A DNA stretch of 64,000 nucleotides from Providencia alcalifaciens DSM 30120 (GCF_000173415.1 NZ_ABXW01000074.1:1-64000); one strand, 5' to 3'; counted from the stretch's first letter, positions 9,314 through 18,003 are shown. Made by a program: numbers and translations. The notes: generated by a model not told the origin, from the sequence alone.

Positions 9314-9322
9314 TGTTAGAAT
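9314..9322 (+). promoter_or_regulatory. Probable extended -10 promoter of lysP
   Basis: TGTTAGAAT matches an extended -10 (TGn-TAGAAT) 38 bp before the lysP ATG. No good -35 is visible at 17 bp, which is consistent with an extended -10 promoter. Confidence 0.35.
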
Positions 9323-9360
9323 CCCCGCGTTATTGACTGAAAATAAAATACAGGGAACAG

Positions 9361-10848
9361 ATGGCAGAACAACATACCACGACATCTATGGGCGGCGGAC
9401 AAAAATTACGTCGTGAGCTAAAAGCCCGTCACCTCGCAATGATCGCAATTGGCGGCTCCATCGGAACAGGTTTATTTGTGGCATCCGGTGCCACAGTAGC
9501 ACAAGCCGGACCAGGTGGAGCTCTCCTCTCTTATGCCATTATTGGATTAATGGTGTATTTCTTAATGACCAGTTTAGGTGAATTGGCAGCTTATATGCCA
9601 GTCTCCGGCTCTTTTGCAACCTACGGTGCAAAGTATGTCGATGAAGGCTTTGGTTTCGCATTAGGTTGGAACTACTGGTACAACTGGGCAGTGACTATTG
9701 CTGTCGACCTTGTCGCGGCACAACTGGTTATGACTTACTGGTTCCCAGATACCCCAGGCTGGATCTGGAGTGCTATCTTCTTAGCGATCATTTTCTTACT
9801 GAATTACATCTCCGTTAAAGGATTTGGTGAAGCAGAATACTGGTTCTCCCTGATTAAAGTCACCACGGTGGTTATTTTTATTATCGTCGGCGTATTGATG
9901 ATTTTTGGCATCATGAACGGGGCGGAAAATGCAGGTTGGCATAACTGGGAAATTGGTGATGCGCCATTTGCAGGTGGTTTCTCTGCAATGATTGGTGTGG
10001 CAATGATTGTTGGGTTCTCGTTCCAAGGTACTGAGCTAATTGGTATTGCTGCAGGTGAATCAAAAGATCCTGCGAAAAATATTCCTCGTGCTGTACGTAA
10101 AGTATTCTGGCGTATCCTCTTATTCTATATCTTCGCGATTTTAATTATTAGCCTGATCATTCCTTACACTGACCCAAGCTTATTACGTAATGATGTCAAA
10201 GATATTAGCGTAAGCCCATTTACCCTAGTGTTTGAGAACGCAGGGTTATTATCAGCAGCTGCTGTGATGAACGCTGTTATTTTAACCGCAGTACTTTCGG
10301 CGGGTAACTCGGGTATGTATGCGTCAACCCGTATGCTGTATACCTTAGCCCGCGAAGGTAAAGCCCCGAAGATTTTTGCTCAGCTGTCTAAAGGTGGCGT
10401 ACCGCGCTATGCATTATTAGCGACAACCGTTGTTGCTGGCTTATGTTTCTTAAGCTCAATGTTTGGTAATCAAACCGTTTATCTGTGGTTATTAAATACA
10501 TCGGGGATGACAGGTTTCATTGCGTGGTTAGGGATCGCTATTAGCCATTATCGTTTCAGAAGAGGCTATATCGCCCAAGGTAAAGATTTAAATGACCTGC
10601 CATATCGTTCAGGCTTCTTCCCAGTAGGACCGATTTTTGCCTTTATTCTGTGCTTAGTCATCACGTTAGGACAGAACTATCAAGCTTTCTTAGAAGATAA
10701 GATTGACTGGGTAGGTGTGACTGCGACCTATATCGGTATTCCACTGTTTTTAGCTATCTGGTTTGGGTACAAGATAGTGAGAAAAACGTCGATTGTGCGT
10801 TATAAAGAGATGAGTTTTCCGTCTTATAGAGAAAACTTAGAGAAGTAA
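9361..10848 (+). CDS. lysP: Lysine-specific permease LysP
   Basis: An APC-superfamily, twelve-helix inner-membrane symporter for lysine; in E. coli it also restrains CadC. The 495 residues are almost collinear with E. coli LysP. The APC signature is RHLAMIAIGGSIGTGLFVASG (about 23-43), and the helix VGFSFQGTELIGIAAGES and the C-terminal SGFFPVGPIFAFILCL segment are also intact. AGGGA precedes the ATG at 9361 by 5 nt. It stands between yeiE and the TonB receptor as in E. coli, and a strong terminator follows. Confidence 0.97.
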   Translation: MAEQHTTTSMGGGQKLRRELKARHLAMIAIGGSIGTGLFVASGATVAQAGPGGALLSYAIIGLMVYFLMTSLGELAAYMPVSGSFATYGAKYVDEGFGFALGWNYWYNWAVTIAVDLVAAQLVMTYWFPDTPGWIWSAIFLAIIFLLNYISVKGFGEAEYWFSLIKVTTVVIFIIVGVLMIFGIMNGAENAGWHNWEIGDAPFAGGFSAMIGVAMIVGFSFQGTELIGIAAGESKDPAKNIPRAVRKVFWRILLFYIFAILIISLIIPYTDPSLLRNDVKDISVSPFTLVFENAGLLSAAAVMNAVILTAVLSAGNSGMYASTRMLYTLAREGKAPKIFAQLSKGGVPRYALLATTVVAGLCFLSSMFGNQTVYLWLLNTSGMTGFIAWLGIAISHYRFRRGYIAQGKDLNDLPYRSGFFPVGPIFAFILCLVITLGQNYQAFLEDKIDWVGVTATYIGIPLFLAIWFGYKIVRKTSIVRYKEMSFPSYRENLEK

Positions 10849-10887
10849 TTTTTGCGCTAAAGATAATTAAAAGAACAGTATCGTCAT

Positions 10888-10935
10888 AGGGTAATGTGAG
10901 TCAGTTAATTCGCTGACAGCATTACCCTTTTTTTT
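10888..10935 (+). terminator. Rho-independent terminator of lysP
   Basis: A 9-bp outer stem (AGGGTAATG at 10888 with its complement ending at 10928) contains an inner GTCAG/CTGAC helix and is followed by eight T. Confidence 0.9.
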
Positions 10936-11041
10936 ATCTACAGATGCTTGAACATCCACCAATTCCCCTTCAAAAGATTCAAGTTTTGAATCAAGTCACA
11001 CAATCGGTCATTGGAACTCATTAATTATTTAATGATGCTAT

Positions 11042-11056
11042 TGATAAGTATTACCA
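11042..11056. promoter_or_regulatory. Fur box upstream of the CirA-like receptor
   Basis: TGATAAG-T-ATTACCA matches the 7-1-7 Fur core TGATAAT-N-ATTATCA at 12 of 14 arm positions. It lies 176 bp before the receptor start in an otherwise empty promoter region, consistent with iron repression. Confidence 0.6.
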
Positions 11057-11231
11057 TTTGCATTATTGTTACCGCCTGCGAATGAGAGCTAATTACTTAT
11101 TTGATTTTGCTTCAAAAGTGGTAAACCTCAGAAAGTATCATGACAAAAATAATAATCCTATAGGGCGCATAACCCTAGTGCTGAGCATAAAAATTCATTG
11201 TTAAGAAAAGAAATCTCTTGGAGAGTCGGGA

Positions 11232-13211
11232 ATGGTTGTTTTTACTAAAAGAAAAATCGCAGTTAGCATTATTGCGGCTATGACTACAGTACCTGCGTTT
11301 GCGGATGATAGCAGCGACAAAATTTTTGTAACGACTGCATCAGGTTACCAGCAAAAAATTGAAGATGCCCCAGCATCAATTTCAGTGGTAACGCGCGAGC
11401 AATTAGAGACTAAAGCTTACCGCGATGTCACGGATGCGCTGAAAGATGTTCCAGGTGTATTAGTCACAGGAGGGGGTAGTAGCTCCGATATTAGTATCCG
11501 CGGGATGGATGCGAAGTACACCATGATCCTTATCGATGGAAAACGTGTGGATACACGTAGCATTCGACCAAATAGTGATGGTGCAGGTATCGAACAAGGC
11601 TGGTTACCACCATTACCTGCTATTGAGCGTATTGAAGTCGTGCGTGGTCCTATGTCCTCACTGTATGGTTCTGATGCTATGGGTGGGGTTATCAATATTA
11701 TTACTCGTCGTGTTCAACAAGAGTGGACAACGAGTTTACGTGCCGATACCACAATTACAGAGCGCAAAAATTCGGGTAATACCGGGCAAGGTAGCTTCTA
11801 TACATCCGGACCATTAGTTGATGGTTTATTGGGAGTAAAGTTACAAGGTCAATATTCACACCGTAGTGAAGATAAAATTATCGATGGATTTGGTCGCCAA
11901 ATTATGACAAGTGGCGGTGGTACATTATCACTGACCCCAAATGAGCAAAATGCGTTTGATTTAGACTTTAAAAAAGATAATCAGCATCGTGACTATCGTG
12001 AAGGTTATACCGCAGCTCGTGGTGATGGTAGCGGATTTAGCAAGTATGATATGACTCATATGGCTTTAACCCACACTGGTACTTATGATATTGCATCGAC
12101 GGACACGTATGTTCAGTACGATGAAGCGAAAAACCCAGGTCGTAAAATGACGGCAGAAGATTTAGTCTTCCGTAATCAAAGTGTTTTTTTACTGGGTGAT
12201 CACAGTGTCAGTATTGGTGGTCAGTACCGTAAAGAAAAGCTAAAAGATCAGAGTAACAAACTACCGGGAAATAGTGAGCTAGATAGATACAGCTGGGCAT
12301 TATTTGCAGAAGATGAATGGTTAATGACAAATGATTTTGCATTAACTGGTGGTCTGCGAATGGATAATGATGAAAACTACGGTGCGCATTGGACTCCTCG
12401 TTTATATGGTGTTTGGCATGCAGATGAGCAGTGGACAATTAAAGGTGGTGTCTCTACTGGCTATAAAGCACCAAGCTTACGTGAATCATCTGCAAATTGG
12501 GGACAAGCAACTGGTGGCAATAAAGGGAATGCGATTATTTATGGTAATCCTGACTTAAAACCAGAAAAAAGTATTACAGAAGAAATTGGCGTTATCTGGA
12601 ATAACCAAGATAACCTAACTGCTGGAGTTACTATTTATAATACTGATTTCAAAGATAAGATTACGGAAATCAGACGTTGTGATAACAGCATTGACACGAT
12701 TAGAGATTGTACTTTAGCGGATGGTGAAGGGGATACTCCAGGCAAACCTTACCGTTTTGTTAGCGATAAAGCCAACGTCGACAAAGCAAGAATGCAAGGT
12801 GTTGAAGTGACCTTCAACTGGGGAATTCTTGATAACCTCGAGTTTGCAGCGAACTATACCTATACCCACACAGAACAAAAAAGTGGGGTGAATAAAGGTA
12901 AACCGTTGAGTAAACAGCCTAAACACATGGTAAATACCACCTTGACTTGGGATACAACGGAAGATTTACAAACGTGGGGTCGTATGAATTTCCGTAGTGA
13001 AACTTCAGACTATCAAGGTCGTGGCCAGCAAATGAGTAAAGGTACACCATCTTATGCCCTGTTTGACCTTGGTACGAGTTATAAATTGAGTAAAAATGCC
13101 AATATAGTTGGTGGTGTTTATAACGTATTGGATCGTCGTGTCGATAAAGGGACATATGGTGCTGAATTAGAAGGTCGTCGTTATAATATCGGTATCAACT
13201 ACAACTTCTAA
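11232..13211 (+). CDS. cirA: TonB-dependent siderophore receptor, CirA/IrgA type
   Basis: An outer-membrane 22-strand receptor that takes up ferric catecholate-type compounds through TonB-ExbBD. A signal peptide ends at about PAFA (residue 24). A TonB-box-like KIFVTTAS follows, then the plug domain with EDAPASISVVTREQL, SIRGMDAKYTMILIDGKRV and the signature IERIEVVRGPMSSLYGSDAMGGVINII. The barrel ends in the terminal Phe of YNIGINYNF. At 659 residues it matches E. coli CirA in size and position next to lysP. The exact ligand is uncertain; IrgA/IreA receptors are equally close relatives. GGAG lies 8 nt before the ATG, and a Fur box is upstream. Confidence 0.85.
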   Translation: MVVFTKRKIAVSIIAAMTTVPAFADDSSDKIFVTTASGYQQKIEDAPASISVVTREQLETKAYRDVTDALKDVPGVLVTGGGSSSDISIRGMDAKYTMILIDGKRVDTRSIRPNSDGAGIEQGWLPPLPAIERIEVVRGPMSSLYGSDAMGGVINIITRRVQQEWTTSLRADTTITERKNSGNTGQGSFYTSGPLVDGLLGVKLQGQYSHRSEDKIIDGFGRQIMTSGGGTLSLTPNEQNAFDLDFKKDNQHRDYREGYTAARGDGSGFSKYDMTHMALTHTGTYDIASTDTYVQYDEAKNPGRKMTAEDLVFRNQSVFLLGDHSVSIGGQYRKEKLKDQSNKLPGNSELDRYSWALFAEDEWLMTNDFALTGGLRMDNDENYGAHWTPRLYGVWHADEQWTIKGGVSTGYKAPSLRESSANWGQATGGNKGNAIIYGNPDLKPEKSITEEIGVIWNNQDNLTAGVTIYNTDFKDKITEIRRCDNSIDTIRDCTLADGEGDTPGKPYRFVSDKANVDKARMQGVEVTFNWGILDNLEFAANYTYTHTEQKSGVNKGKPLSKQPKHMVNTTLTWDTTEDLQTWGRMNFRSETSDYQGRGQQMSKGTPSYALFDLGTSYKLSKNANIVGGVYNVLDRRVDKGTYGAELEGRRYNIGINYNF

Positions 13212-13239
13212 TTAGACCACTAATTTTTATGCCTATAAG

Positions 13240-13269
13240 CCCTTTGGTTTGTCGCCAAAGGGTTTTTTT
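13240..13269 (+). terminator. Rho-independent terminator of the TonB receptor gene
   Basis: An 8-bp stem CCCTTTGG/CCAAAGGG (13240-13247 with 13255-13262) is followed by seven T. Confidence 0.92.
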
Positions 13270-13377
13270 GTACTATTATTCAAAAAGAAAATAAGTAATT
13301 CAGAAATAAAGATATAGTCATTCGAGCGTAATAGAGTGAATCTACCATACCGTTATGGAGTCTAGTAGGAACAGATT

Positions 13378-13935
13378 ATGCCCAAACTTACCCGCTATTT
13401 TAGTGCTTGCTGTTTGAGTGTTTTATTATTCATTGGTAGCGTTTCTTACGCACTTGCAGGGGATCCCGGACCATACCGATTAGTGTTCCTCGATATCTCA
13501 CAATCACCGTATCAAGATGGTCAAAAGTTATTAATCGAATTACGCAAAATGGAACGACTCTCATCAGTGCAGCGAGAAGCCTGTTTTATGTGTAATGGCA
13601 GTGATGATGGTGATTCTGATGTGGAAGTGTTGTATGTCTATTCGGTTCCTGTCGGGTTATCGATTGAAACGTTACGTAAAGCGGTAAATGGTGATGTTGC
13701 TGCGAGAAACAGTATGCAGCTTGTATTAGGTAATTTTAAGGATCAGTATGATTATGGCGTGGATGGTTTACTGATTTATAACCATCAAGAAGGCAAAGTC
13801 ACTGTTTATACTATGGACAATAAAGTGGGTAGCGAGCTTCAATCTGAAACGAAGGCGGTAAAAAGTAAATTATTGCATTCAAGCTTAGATATGCTTTTGG
13901 AAAAGAGTGCAGCAAAATTAGATAGACCGGTTTAG
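13378..13935 (+). CDS. Exported protein of unknown function with a CxxC motif
   Basis: I do not recognise this 185-residue protein. It has a clear Sec signal peptide (hydrophobic core SVLLFIGSV, predicted cleavage after YALA near residue 27), so the mature part should be periplasmic. The mature part starts GDPGPYRLVFLDISQS. It contains a Cys pair EACFMCNG around residues 68-72 followed by an acidic patch DDGDSDVEV, and has a soluble alpha/beta appearance without further membrane segments. The CxxC could bind a metal or form a disulfide. It follows the iron-regulated receptor in the same orientation, but a strong terminator separates them. Confidence 0.7.
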   Translation: MPKLTRYFSACCLSVLLFIGSVSYALAGDPGPYRLVFLDISQSPYQDGQKLLIELRKMERLSSVQREACFMCNGSDDGDSDVEVLYVYSVPVGLSIETLRKAVNGDVAARNSMQLVLGNFKDQYDYGVDGLLIYNHQEGKVTVYTMDNKVGSELQSETKAVKSKLLHSSLDMLLEKSAAKLDRPV

Positions 13936-14117
13936 TATTTTGTATGGGCTAACCGAGAGGTTTAAATTGCGATAATCCCCATAAAAACTTGTCATATTAG
14001 TTAGTGGAACAAAAAGTCCAAAATTATCAAAATTTCTCATAGAAAAGAGGGCACTTTGTTAACAAATTGGCTTGCTATTTACAGGTATGACGTGCAAAAT
14101 GCGCGGACTAAAAAATG

Positions 14118-14152
14118 ACTGATGCCTGATAAAAACCGGCATCGGTTTTTTT
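14118..14152 (+). terminator. Terminator ahead of the plaP leader
   Basis: A 9-bp stem (14118-14126 with 14138-14146, one G-U) is followed by a run of seven T. It may end transcription from the upstream secreted-protein gene. If plaP is transcribed from further upstream, it could act as an attenuator; TTGCTA and CAAAAT spaced 17 bp around 14070-14100 are a weak candidate promoter. Confidence 0.75.
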
Positions 14153-14260
14153 GCTTTTTAGGGTTCTTTCATTTTAACGGGGCCGGATATCAGGCCGGAT
14201 AGATAAATAAATATTTACGTGTAGCGAATATTTCATGCTACAGCTTTGAGGAATGCTTTT

Positions 14261-14470
14261 ATGGCTTACTTTTTTGCACTGGCAGCAGGGCCGAGCGGTC
14301 GTCGTTGCCGCATTGATGACTACGGAGCAAACACCGGCTTCGCACAGACGCTTTTTCACTTCTCATCGTTCTTCTCTGCTTATAGACAGATGCAAAGTCT
14401 TCCCAGTAACTGTCGATTGAGTCGAAGTACTCAATCGAAAGTTATGGGAGGGCTTTATCATGCAAAATAA
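14261..14470 (+). CDS. Putative 69-codon leader peptide upstream of plaP
   Basis: The ORF has a strong ribosome-binding site (GAGGAA at 14248-14253, 7 nt before the ATG) and ends at 14470. It overlaps the plaP start codon by 11 nt in another frame. The peptide is soluble and basic in places, with the aromatic run FHFSSFFSAYR at residues 32-42. It resembles no protein I know, although the aromatic-then-Arg pattern recalls the ornithine-sensing SpeFL arrest peptide. A ribosome paused at about residue 41-42 would cover the 5' arm of the hairpin that hides the plaP ribosome-binding site. I infer a regulatory leader; expression is unproven. Confidence 0.5.
   Translation: MAYFFALAAGPSGRRCRIDDYGANTGFAQTLFHFSSFFSAYRQMQSLPSNCRLSRSTQSKVMGGLYHAK
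14395..14455 (+). promoter_or_regulatory. Hairpin sequestering the plaP Shine-Dalgarno sequence
   Basis: Eleven continuous pairs (14395-14405 with 14445-14455, two of them G-U) bury GGGAGGG at 14446-14452, the plaP ribosome-binding site. Inside are AACT/AGTT (14408-14411 with 14440-14443) and a perfect 9-bp top helix (14414-14422 with 14429-14437). Translation of the overlapping leader ORF would have to unwind it. Confidence 0.65.
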
Positions 14471-15842
14471 TTCCGTACCTTTAGATATCGGCCACAACCA
14501 AACTGGCGCCAATAACCGAGTTCAACTTGCGAAAACATTAACACTTGTGCAAGTCGTCATGATCGGTATTGCGTATATTCAGCCAATGACTATTTTTGAT
14601 ACTTTCGGAATGGTATCAGATAAGACTGGTGGTCACGTCCCGACTTCATACATTATTGCACTGGCTGCGATACTGTTTACTGCACTGAGCTACGGTAAGC
14701 TGGTAAAACGCTTCCCATCCGCTGGTTCAGCGTATACTTATGCCCAGAAATCAATGAGTCCACATATTGGTTTCCTTGTGGGTTGGACATCTTTGCTGTC
14801 CTACATTTTCATGCCAATGATTAACATTTTATTGGCGAAAATCTATTTACAAGATATTTTCCCGAATGTTGAACCTGCGTTCTTTGTGATTGGCTTAGTT
14901 ATTTTAATGACGGCTGCTAACTTACGGGGTATCAACGTAATTGCAAACCTAAGTACGGTTATTGCGATTATCCAAATAGGGGTAATGGCCGTCTTTACTG
15001 GTTTAGTGATCCACGGCGTTTCAAATGGTGAAGGTTCAGGGGAGATATGGACATTTAATCCATTTGCGAATGAAAAAACGGAATTGATCCCACTGATTGC
15101 AGGGGCGACGATACTCTGTTTCTCATTCTTAGGCTTTGATGGGTTAAGTTCACTGTCAGAAGAAACGCCAAACGCAGGTAAAGTCATCCCTCGTGCTATT
15201 TTCCTAACAGCGCTGATTGGTGGTGTGATCTTTATTACCGTTTCATTCTTCTTACAACAATTTTTCCCAGATGTTTCACGTTTTGCGAATATTAACGAAA
15301 CACAGCCAGACATCATGCGGTTTGTCGCAGGATCGTTCTTCCAAGCGATTATTCTCGTGTTCTCCTGCGTTACTGTATTAGCATCGGGCATGGCTGCCCA
15401 TGCGGGGAGTGCGCGTTTGATGTATGTTATGGGGCGTGATGGCGTATTCCCAGAGAAAATCTTTGGTTACGTGAGCCCAACATGGCGTACACCAGCGTAT
15501 AACGTTCTGTTAGTTGGTTTCTTAGCTCTTGGCGCTATCTGGTTTGAGATGGATTTCGCCACCGCGTTAATTAACTTTGGTGCACTGATTGCATTTACTT
15601 TCGTGAACATCTCAGTGATCAGCCAGTTCTTTATTCGTGAACGCCGTATTAAAGGCTTTAAGAACATCATGAACTATTTGATATTACCGATCATCGGTAC
15701 CCTCACAGTCTGTGTGCTGTGGTTGAATATCGAAGAAGATTCAATGGTTTATGGTTTGATTTGGACGGCGGTTGGTTTGGTGTATATGGCGGTGTTGACT
15801 CGGATGTTCCGTAGGCCTATGCCGCAGATGAGCGACGTTTAG
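14460..15842 (+). CDS. plaP: Putrescine importer PlaP (YeeF), APC family
   Basis: A 460-residue, twelve-helix amino-acid/polyamine permease of the inner membrane. It aligns along its length with E. coli PlaP: IAYIQPMTIFDTFGMVS, FTALSYGKLVKRFPSAGSAY, GATILCFSFLGFDGLSSLSEET, ASGMAAHAGSARLMYVMGRDGVFP and NFGALIAFTFVN. PuuP is the close alternative, but segments such as SVISQFFIRERR favour PlaP. In Proteus, putrescine uptake by PlaP supports swarming. GGGAGGG lies 7 nt before the ATG but within a long hairpin, and the start overlaps a leader ORF, which suggests translational control by polyamine or a related signal. Confidence 0.85.
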   Translation: MQNNSVPLDIGHNQTGANNRVQLAKTLTLVQVVMIGIAYIQPMTIFDTFGMVSDKTGGHVPTSYIIALAAILFTALSYGKLVKRFPSAGSAYTYAQKSMSPHIGFLVGWTSLLSYIFMPMINILLAKIYLQDIFPNVEPAFFVIGLVILMTAANLRGINVIANLSTVIAIIQIGVMAVFTGLVIHGVSNGEGSGEIWTFNPFANEKTELIPLIAGATILCFSFLGFDGLSSLSEETPNAGKVIPRAIFLTALIGGVIFITVSFFLQQFFPDVSRFANINETQPDIMRFVAGSFFQAIILVFSCVTVLASGMAAHAGSARLMYVMGRDGVFPEKIFGYVSPTWRTPAYNVLLVGFLALGAIWFEMDFATALINFGALIAFTFVNISVISQFFIRERRIKGFKNIMNYLILPIIGTLTVCVLWLNIEEDSMVYGLIWTAVGLVYMAVLTRMFRRPMPQMSDV

Positions 15843-15846
15843 ATAT

Positions 15847-15941
15847 ATTCTTCATACTTCGTGCTGTAGCGTTGTTGGCTACAGCACTGAAATATTTAGG
15901 GAAAGCAATTCTTCATACTTCGCGCTGTAGCGTTGTTGGCT
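15847..15941. repeat. 34-bp direct repeat (two copies)
   Basis: 15847-15880 and 15908-15941 are identical except for one base. The first copy closes into a perfect hairpin GTGCTGTAGC/GCTACAGCAC (15861-15870 with 15878-15887). It looks like a truncated copy of the palindromic element that begins with the second. Confidence 0.75.
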
Positions 15942-16030
15942 GCACGCGCTAGCCCTAGTCACATACTTATGTATGCTCCTAGGGGCTAGCTTGCTTGCCG
16001 CCTAGCTACAACACGAATTATTTTGAATGC
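15908..16030. repeat. Imperfect intergenic palindrome of about 120 bp
   Basis: Arms converge on CATAC-TTAT-GTATG (15962-15975). They include GCTAGCCC-TAG (15948-15958) against CTA-GGGGCTAGC (15979-15990), and outer arms TTCGCGCTGTAGC and GCTACAACACGAA. The layout, including a TGTTGGCTGCA-like segment, resembles dispersed palindromic repeats of Yersinia, Serratia and Proteus genomes. This is a family resemblance from memory. Confidence 0.65.
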
Positions 16031-16052
16031 ATGTAAGTATCAAAATAATTTA

Positions 16053-16115
16053 ACGGCAAACGGCAAACGGCAAACGGCAAACGGCAAACGGCAAACGGCA
16101 AACTACGAACTACGA
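16053..16115. repeat. Heptanucleotide tandem repeat
   Basis: Seven perfect copies of ACGGCAA (16053-16101) are followed by two copies of ACTACGA (16102-16115). The array is a candidate variable-number locus. It lies between the plaP palindrome and its terminator and is not coding. Confidence 0.95.
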
Positions 16116-16132
16116 ACTGAAATTGAAGACTA

Positions 16133-16164
16133 ATAAAAACAGCACCATTGGGTGCTGTTTTTAT
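16133..16164. terminator. Terminator behind the plaP repeat island
   Basis: A 14-bp stem (16133-16146 with 16151-16164) with a 4-nt loop ends in a T-rich tail; A-rich flanks also allow function on the minus strand. Confidence 0.88.
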
Positions 16165-16256
16165 TTCTGAAGGGGATTAATAATTTCTTAACATATTAAT
16201 CTTATGTGATATTGTGAAAGGATATTAATGGCAATACCCTGACAGGAAGGCATGAG

Positions 16257-17984
16257 ATGAATGATGTAAAAAATCCTGAGAACCAACGACTATTACTCAC
16301 ACTCAGGAACATTGTTGGCAAAAAAAATATCCTTACCGAACCCCATAAAACAGAACGTTATCGTAAAGGCTTTCGCTCCGGTGTAGGGGATGCCATTGCT
16401 GTTGTTTTTCCAACCACGTTATTAGAGCAATGGTATGTGTTTAAAGCCTGTGTCGAAGCCGATAGAGTCGTCATTATGCAAGCGGCAAATACAGGGTTAA
16501 CTGAAGGTTCCACGCCAAGTGGTTATGATTATGATCGTGATATCGTGATTATTAGCACATTGCGTTTGAACCAAATACAAGTCCTGCCTGAATTTAACCA
16601 AGTGGTTGCGATGCCAGGTAGTACCCTCTATGACCTCGAAAAAATTCTCAAACCGCTGGGGCGTGAACCCCATTCATTAATTGGTTCTTCTTGCATTGGC
16701 GCCTCTGTTGTTGGTGGTATTTGCAACAGTTCAGGCGGTTCATTAGTACGCCGAGGACCCGCCTATACTGAGCTTGCGTTATACGGGCGAGTGAATGAAG
16801 ATGGTACTGTTGAATTGGTCAACCATTTAGGGATCGCATTGGGTGATACACCAGAAGAGATCCTGACCAACTTACAAAATCGTCGCTACAGTAGCGAAGA
16901 TGTGGAAAGCAGTGAAAAATTAGCATCTGACCATGAATACGCAACGCGGGTACGTGATGTGGATGCCGATACACCTTCTCGTTTTAATGCGGATGAGCGC
17001 CGACTATTTGAAGCGTCAGGTTGCGCCGGTAAATTAGCTGTGTTTGCCGTACGTTTAGACACGTTCCCTGCGGATAAAGCAACACAAGTTTTCTATATTG
17101 GCTCGAACAACCCCGATGTGCTTGAAGATATCCGTCGCCATATTCTCAGTGAATTTGAAAATTTACCTGTTGCAGGTGAATACATGCATCGCGGTTGTTT
17201 TGATATTGCGGAAATATACGGCAAAGATACGTTCTTAATGATAGATAAGTTTGGCACAGATAAAATGCCTACGTTCTTCACAATTAAAGGACGTATGGAC
17301 GCTGTGCTGAATAAAGTTCCATTGCTCCCATCAAACTTAATTGACCGAACTATGCAGCTGTTAAGCAAGCTTTGGCCTTCTCATTTACCGCCTAGAATGA
17401 AACAATTCCGAGATAAATATGAGCACCATTTGATGCTTAAAATGGCAGGCGATGGGATTGATGAAGCAAAAGTTTGGCTGAAATCATTCTTTGCAACCGC
17501 GGATGGTGGTTATTTTGAATGCACGCCAGAAGAGGGCGCAAAAGCATTCTTGCATCGATTTGCCGCAGCGGGGTCAGCGGTACGCTATCATGCTGTACAT
17601 AATAAAGATGTTGAAGACGTCTTACCGTTAGATATTGCATTGAGACGTAATGACCGTGATTGGTTTGAAAAGTTACCGCCAGAGATAGAAAACCTCATTG
17701 TGCATAAGCTATATTGCGGGCACTTTATGTGCCACGTAATGCACCAAGACTATGTCTTGAAAAAAGGTGTCGATCCAAAAGAGTTAAAACAAAAAATGTT
17801 GGAATTACTGGATGCGCGTGGCGCTCAGTATCCAGCAGAACACAATGTTGGACATCTGTATAAGGCACCAGAACAACTAAAATCGTTCTACAAAGAGTCA
17901 GACCCGACAAACACGATGAATCCAGGGTTGGGTAAGACAACCAAGCGCAAACATTGGGAAGGGGATTGTGGTTGCGACCACTAA
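16257..17984 (+). CDS. dld: Quinone-dependent D-lactate dehydrogenase Dld
   Basis: A peripheral inner-membrane flavoprotein that oxidises D-lactate to pyruvate and passes electrons to the quinone pool. The N-terminal FAD-binding PCMH domain (about residues 40-210) contains AANTGLTEGSTPSG and SSCIGASVVGGICNSSGGSLVRRGPA. The middle carries the D-lactate dehydrogenase membrane-binding domain, and the C-terminus ends in a Cys-rich CGCDH. The 575 residues match E. coli Dld (571). GGAAGG stands 6 nt before the ATG at 16257. The gene is flanked by terminators on both sides and is therefore monocistronic. Confidence 0.96.
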   Translation: MNDVKNPENQRLLLTLRNIVGKKNILTEPHKTERYRKGFRSGVGDAIAVVFPTTLLEQWYVFKACVEADRVVIMQAANTGLTEGSTPSGYDYDRDIVIISTLRLNQIQVLPEFNQVVAMPGSTLYDLEKILKPLGREPHSLIGSSCIGASVVGGICNSSGGSLVRRGPAYTELALYGRVNEDGTVELVNHLGIALGDTPEEILTNLQNRRYSSEDVESSEKLASDHEYATRVRDVDADTPSRFNADERRLFEASGCAGKLAVFAVRLDTFPADKATQVFYIGSNNPDVLEDIRRHILSEFENLPVAGEYMHRGCFDIAEIYGKDTFLMIDKFGTDKMPTFFTIKGRMDAVLNKVPLLPSNLIDRTMQLLSKLWPSHLPPRMKQFRDKYEHHLMLKMAGDGIDEAKVWLKSFFATADGGYFECTPEEGAKAFLHRFAAAGSAVRYHAVHNKDVEDVLPLDIALRRNDRDWFEKLPPEIENLIVHKLYCGHFMCHVMHQDYVLKKGVDPKELKQKMLELLDARGAQYPAEHNVGHLYKAPEQLKSFYKESDPTNTMNPGLGKTTKRKHWEGDCGCDH

Positions 17985-18003
17985 TCAAATAATTGCAATT
18001 TAA

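Noticed and set aside
14174-14359. Minus-strand 61-codon ORF over the plaP leader
   Set aside because: No ribosome-binding site, and it lies opposite the better supported leader ORF.
16053-16115. CRISPR array
   Set aside because: Units are 7 bp tandem repeats without spacers and no cas gene is present.
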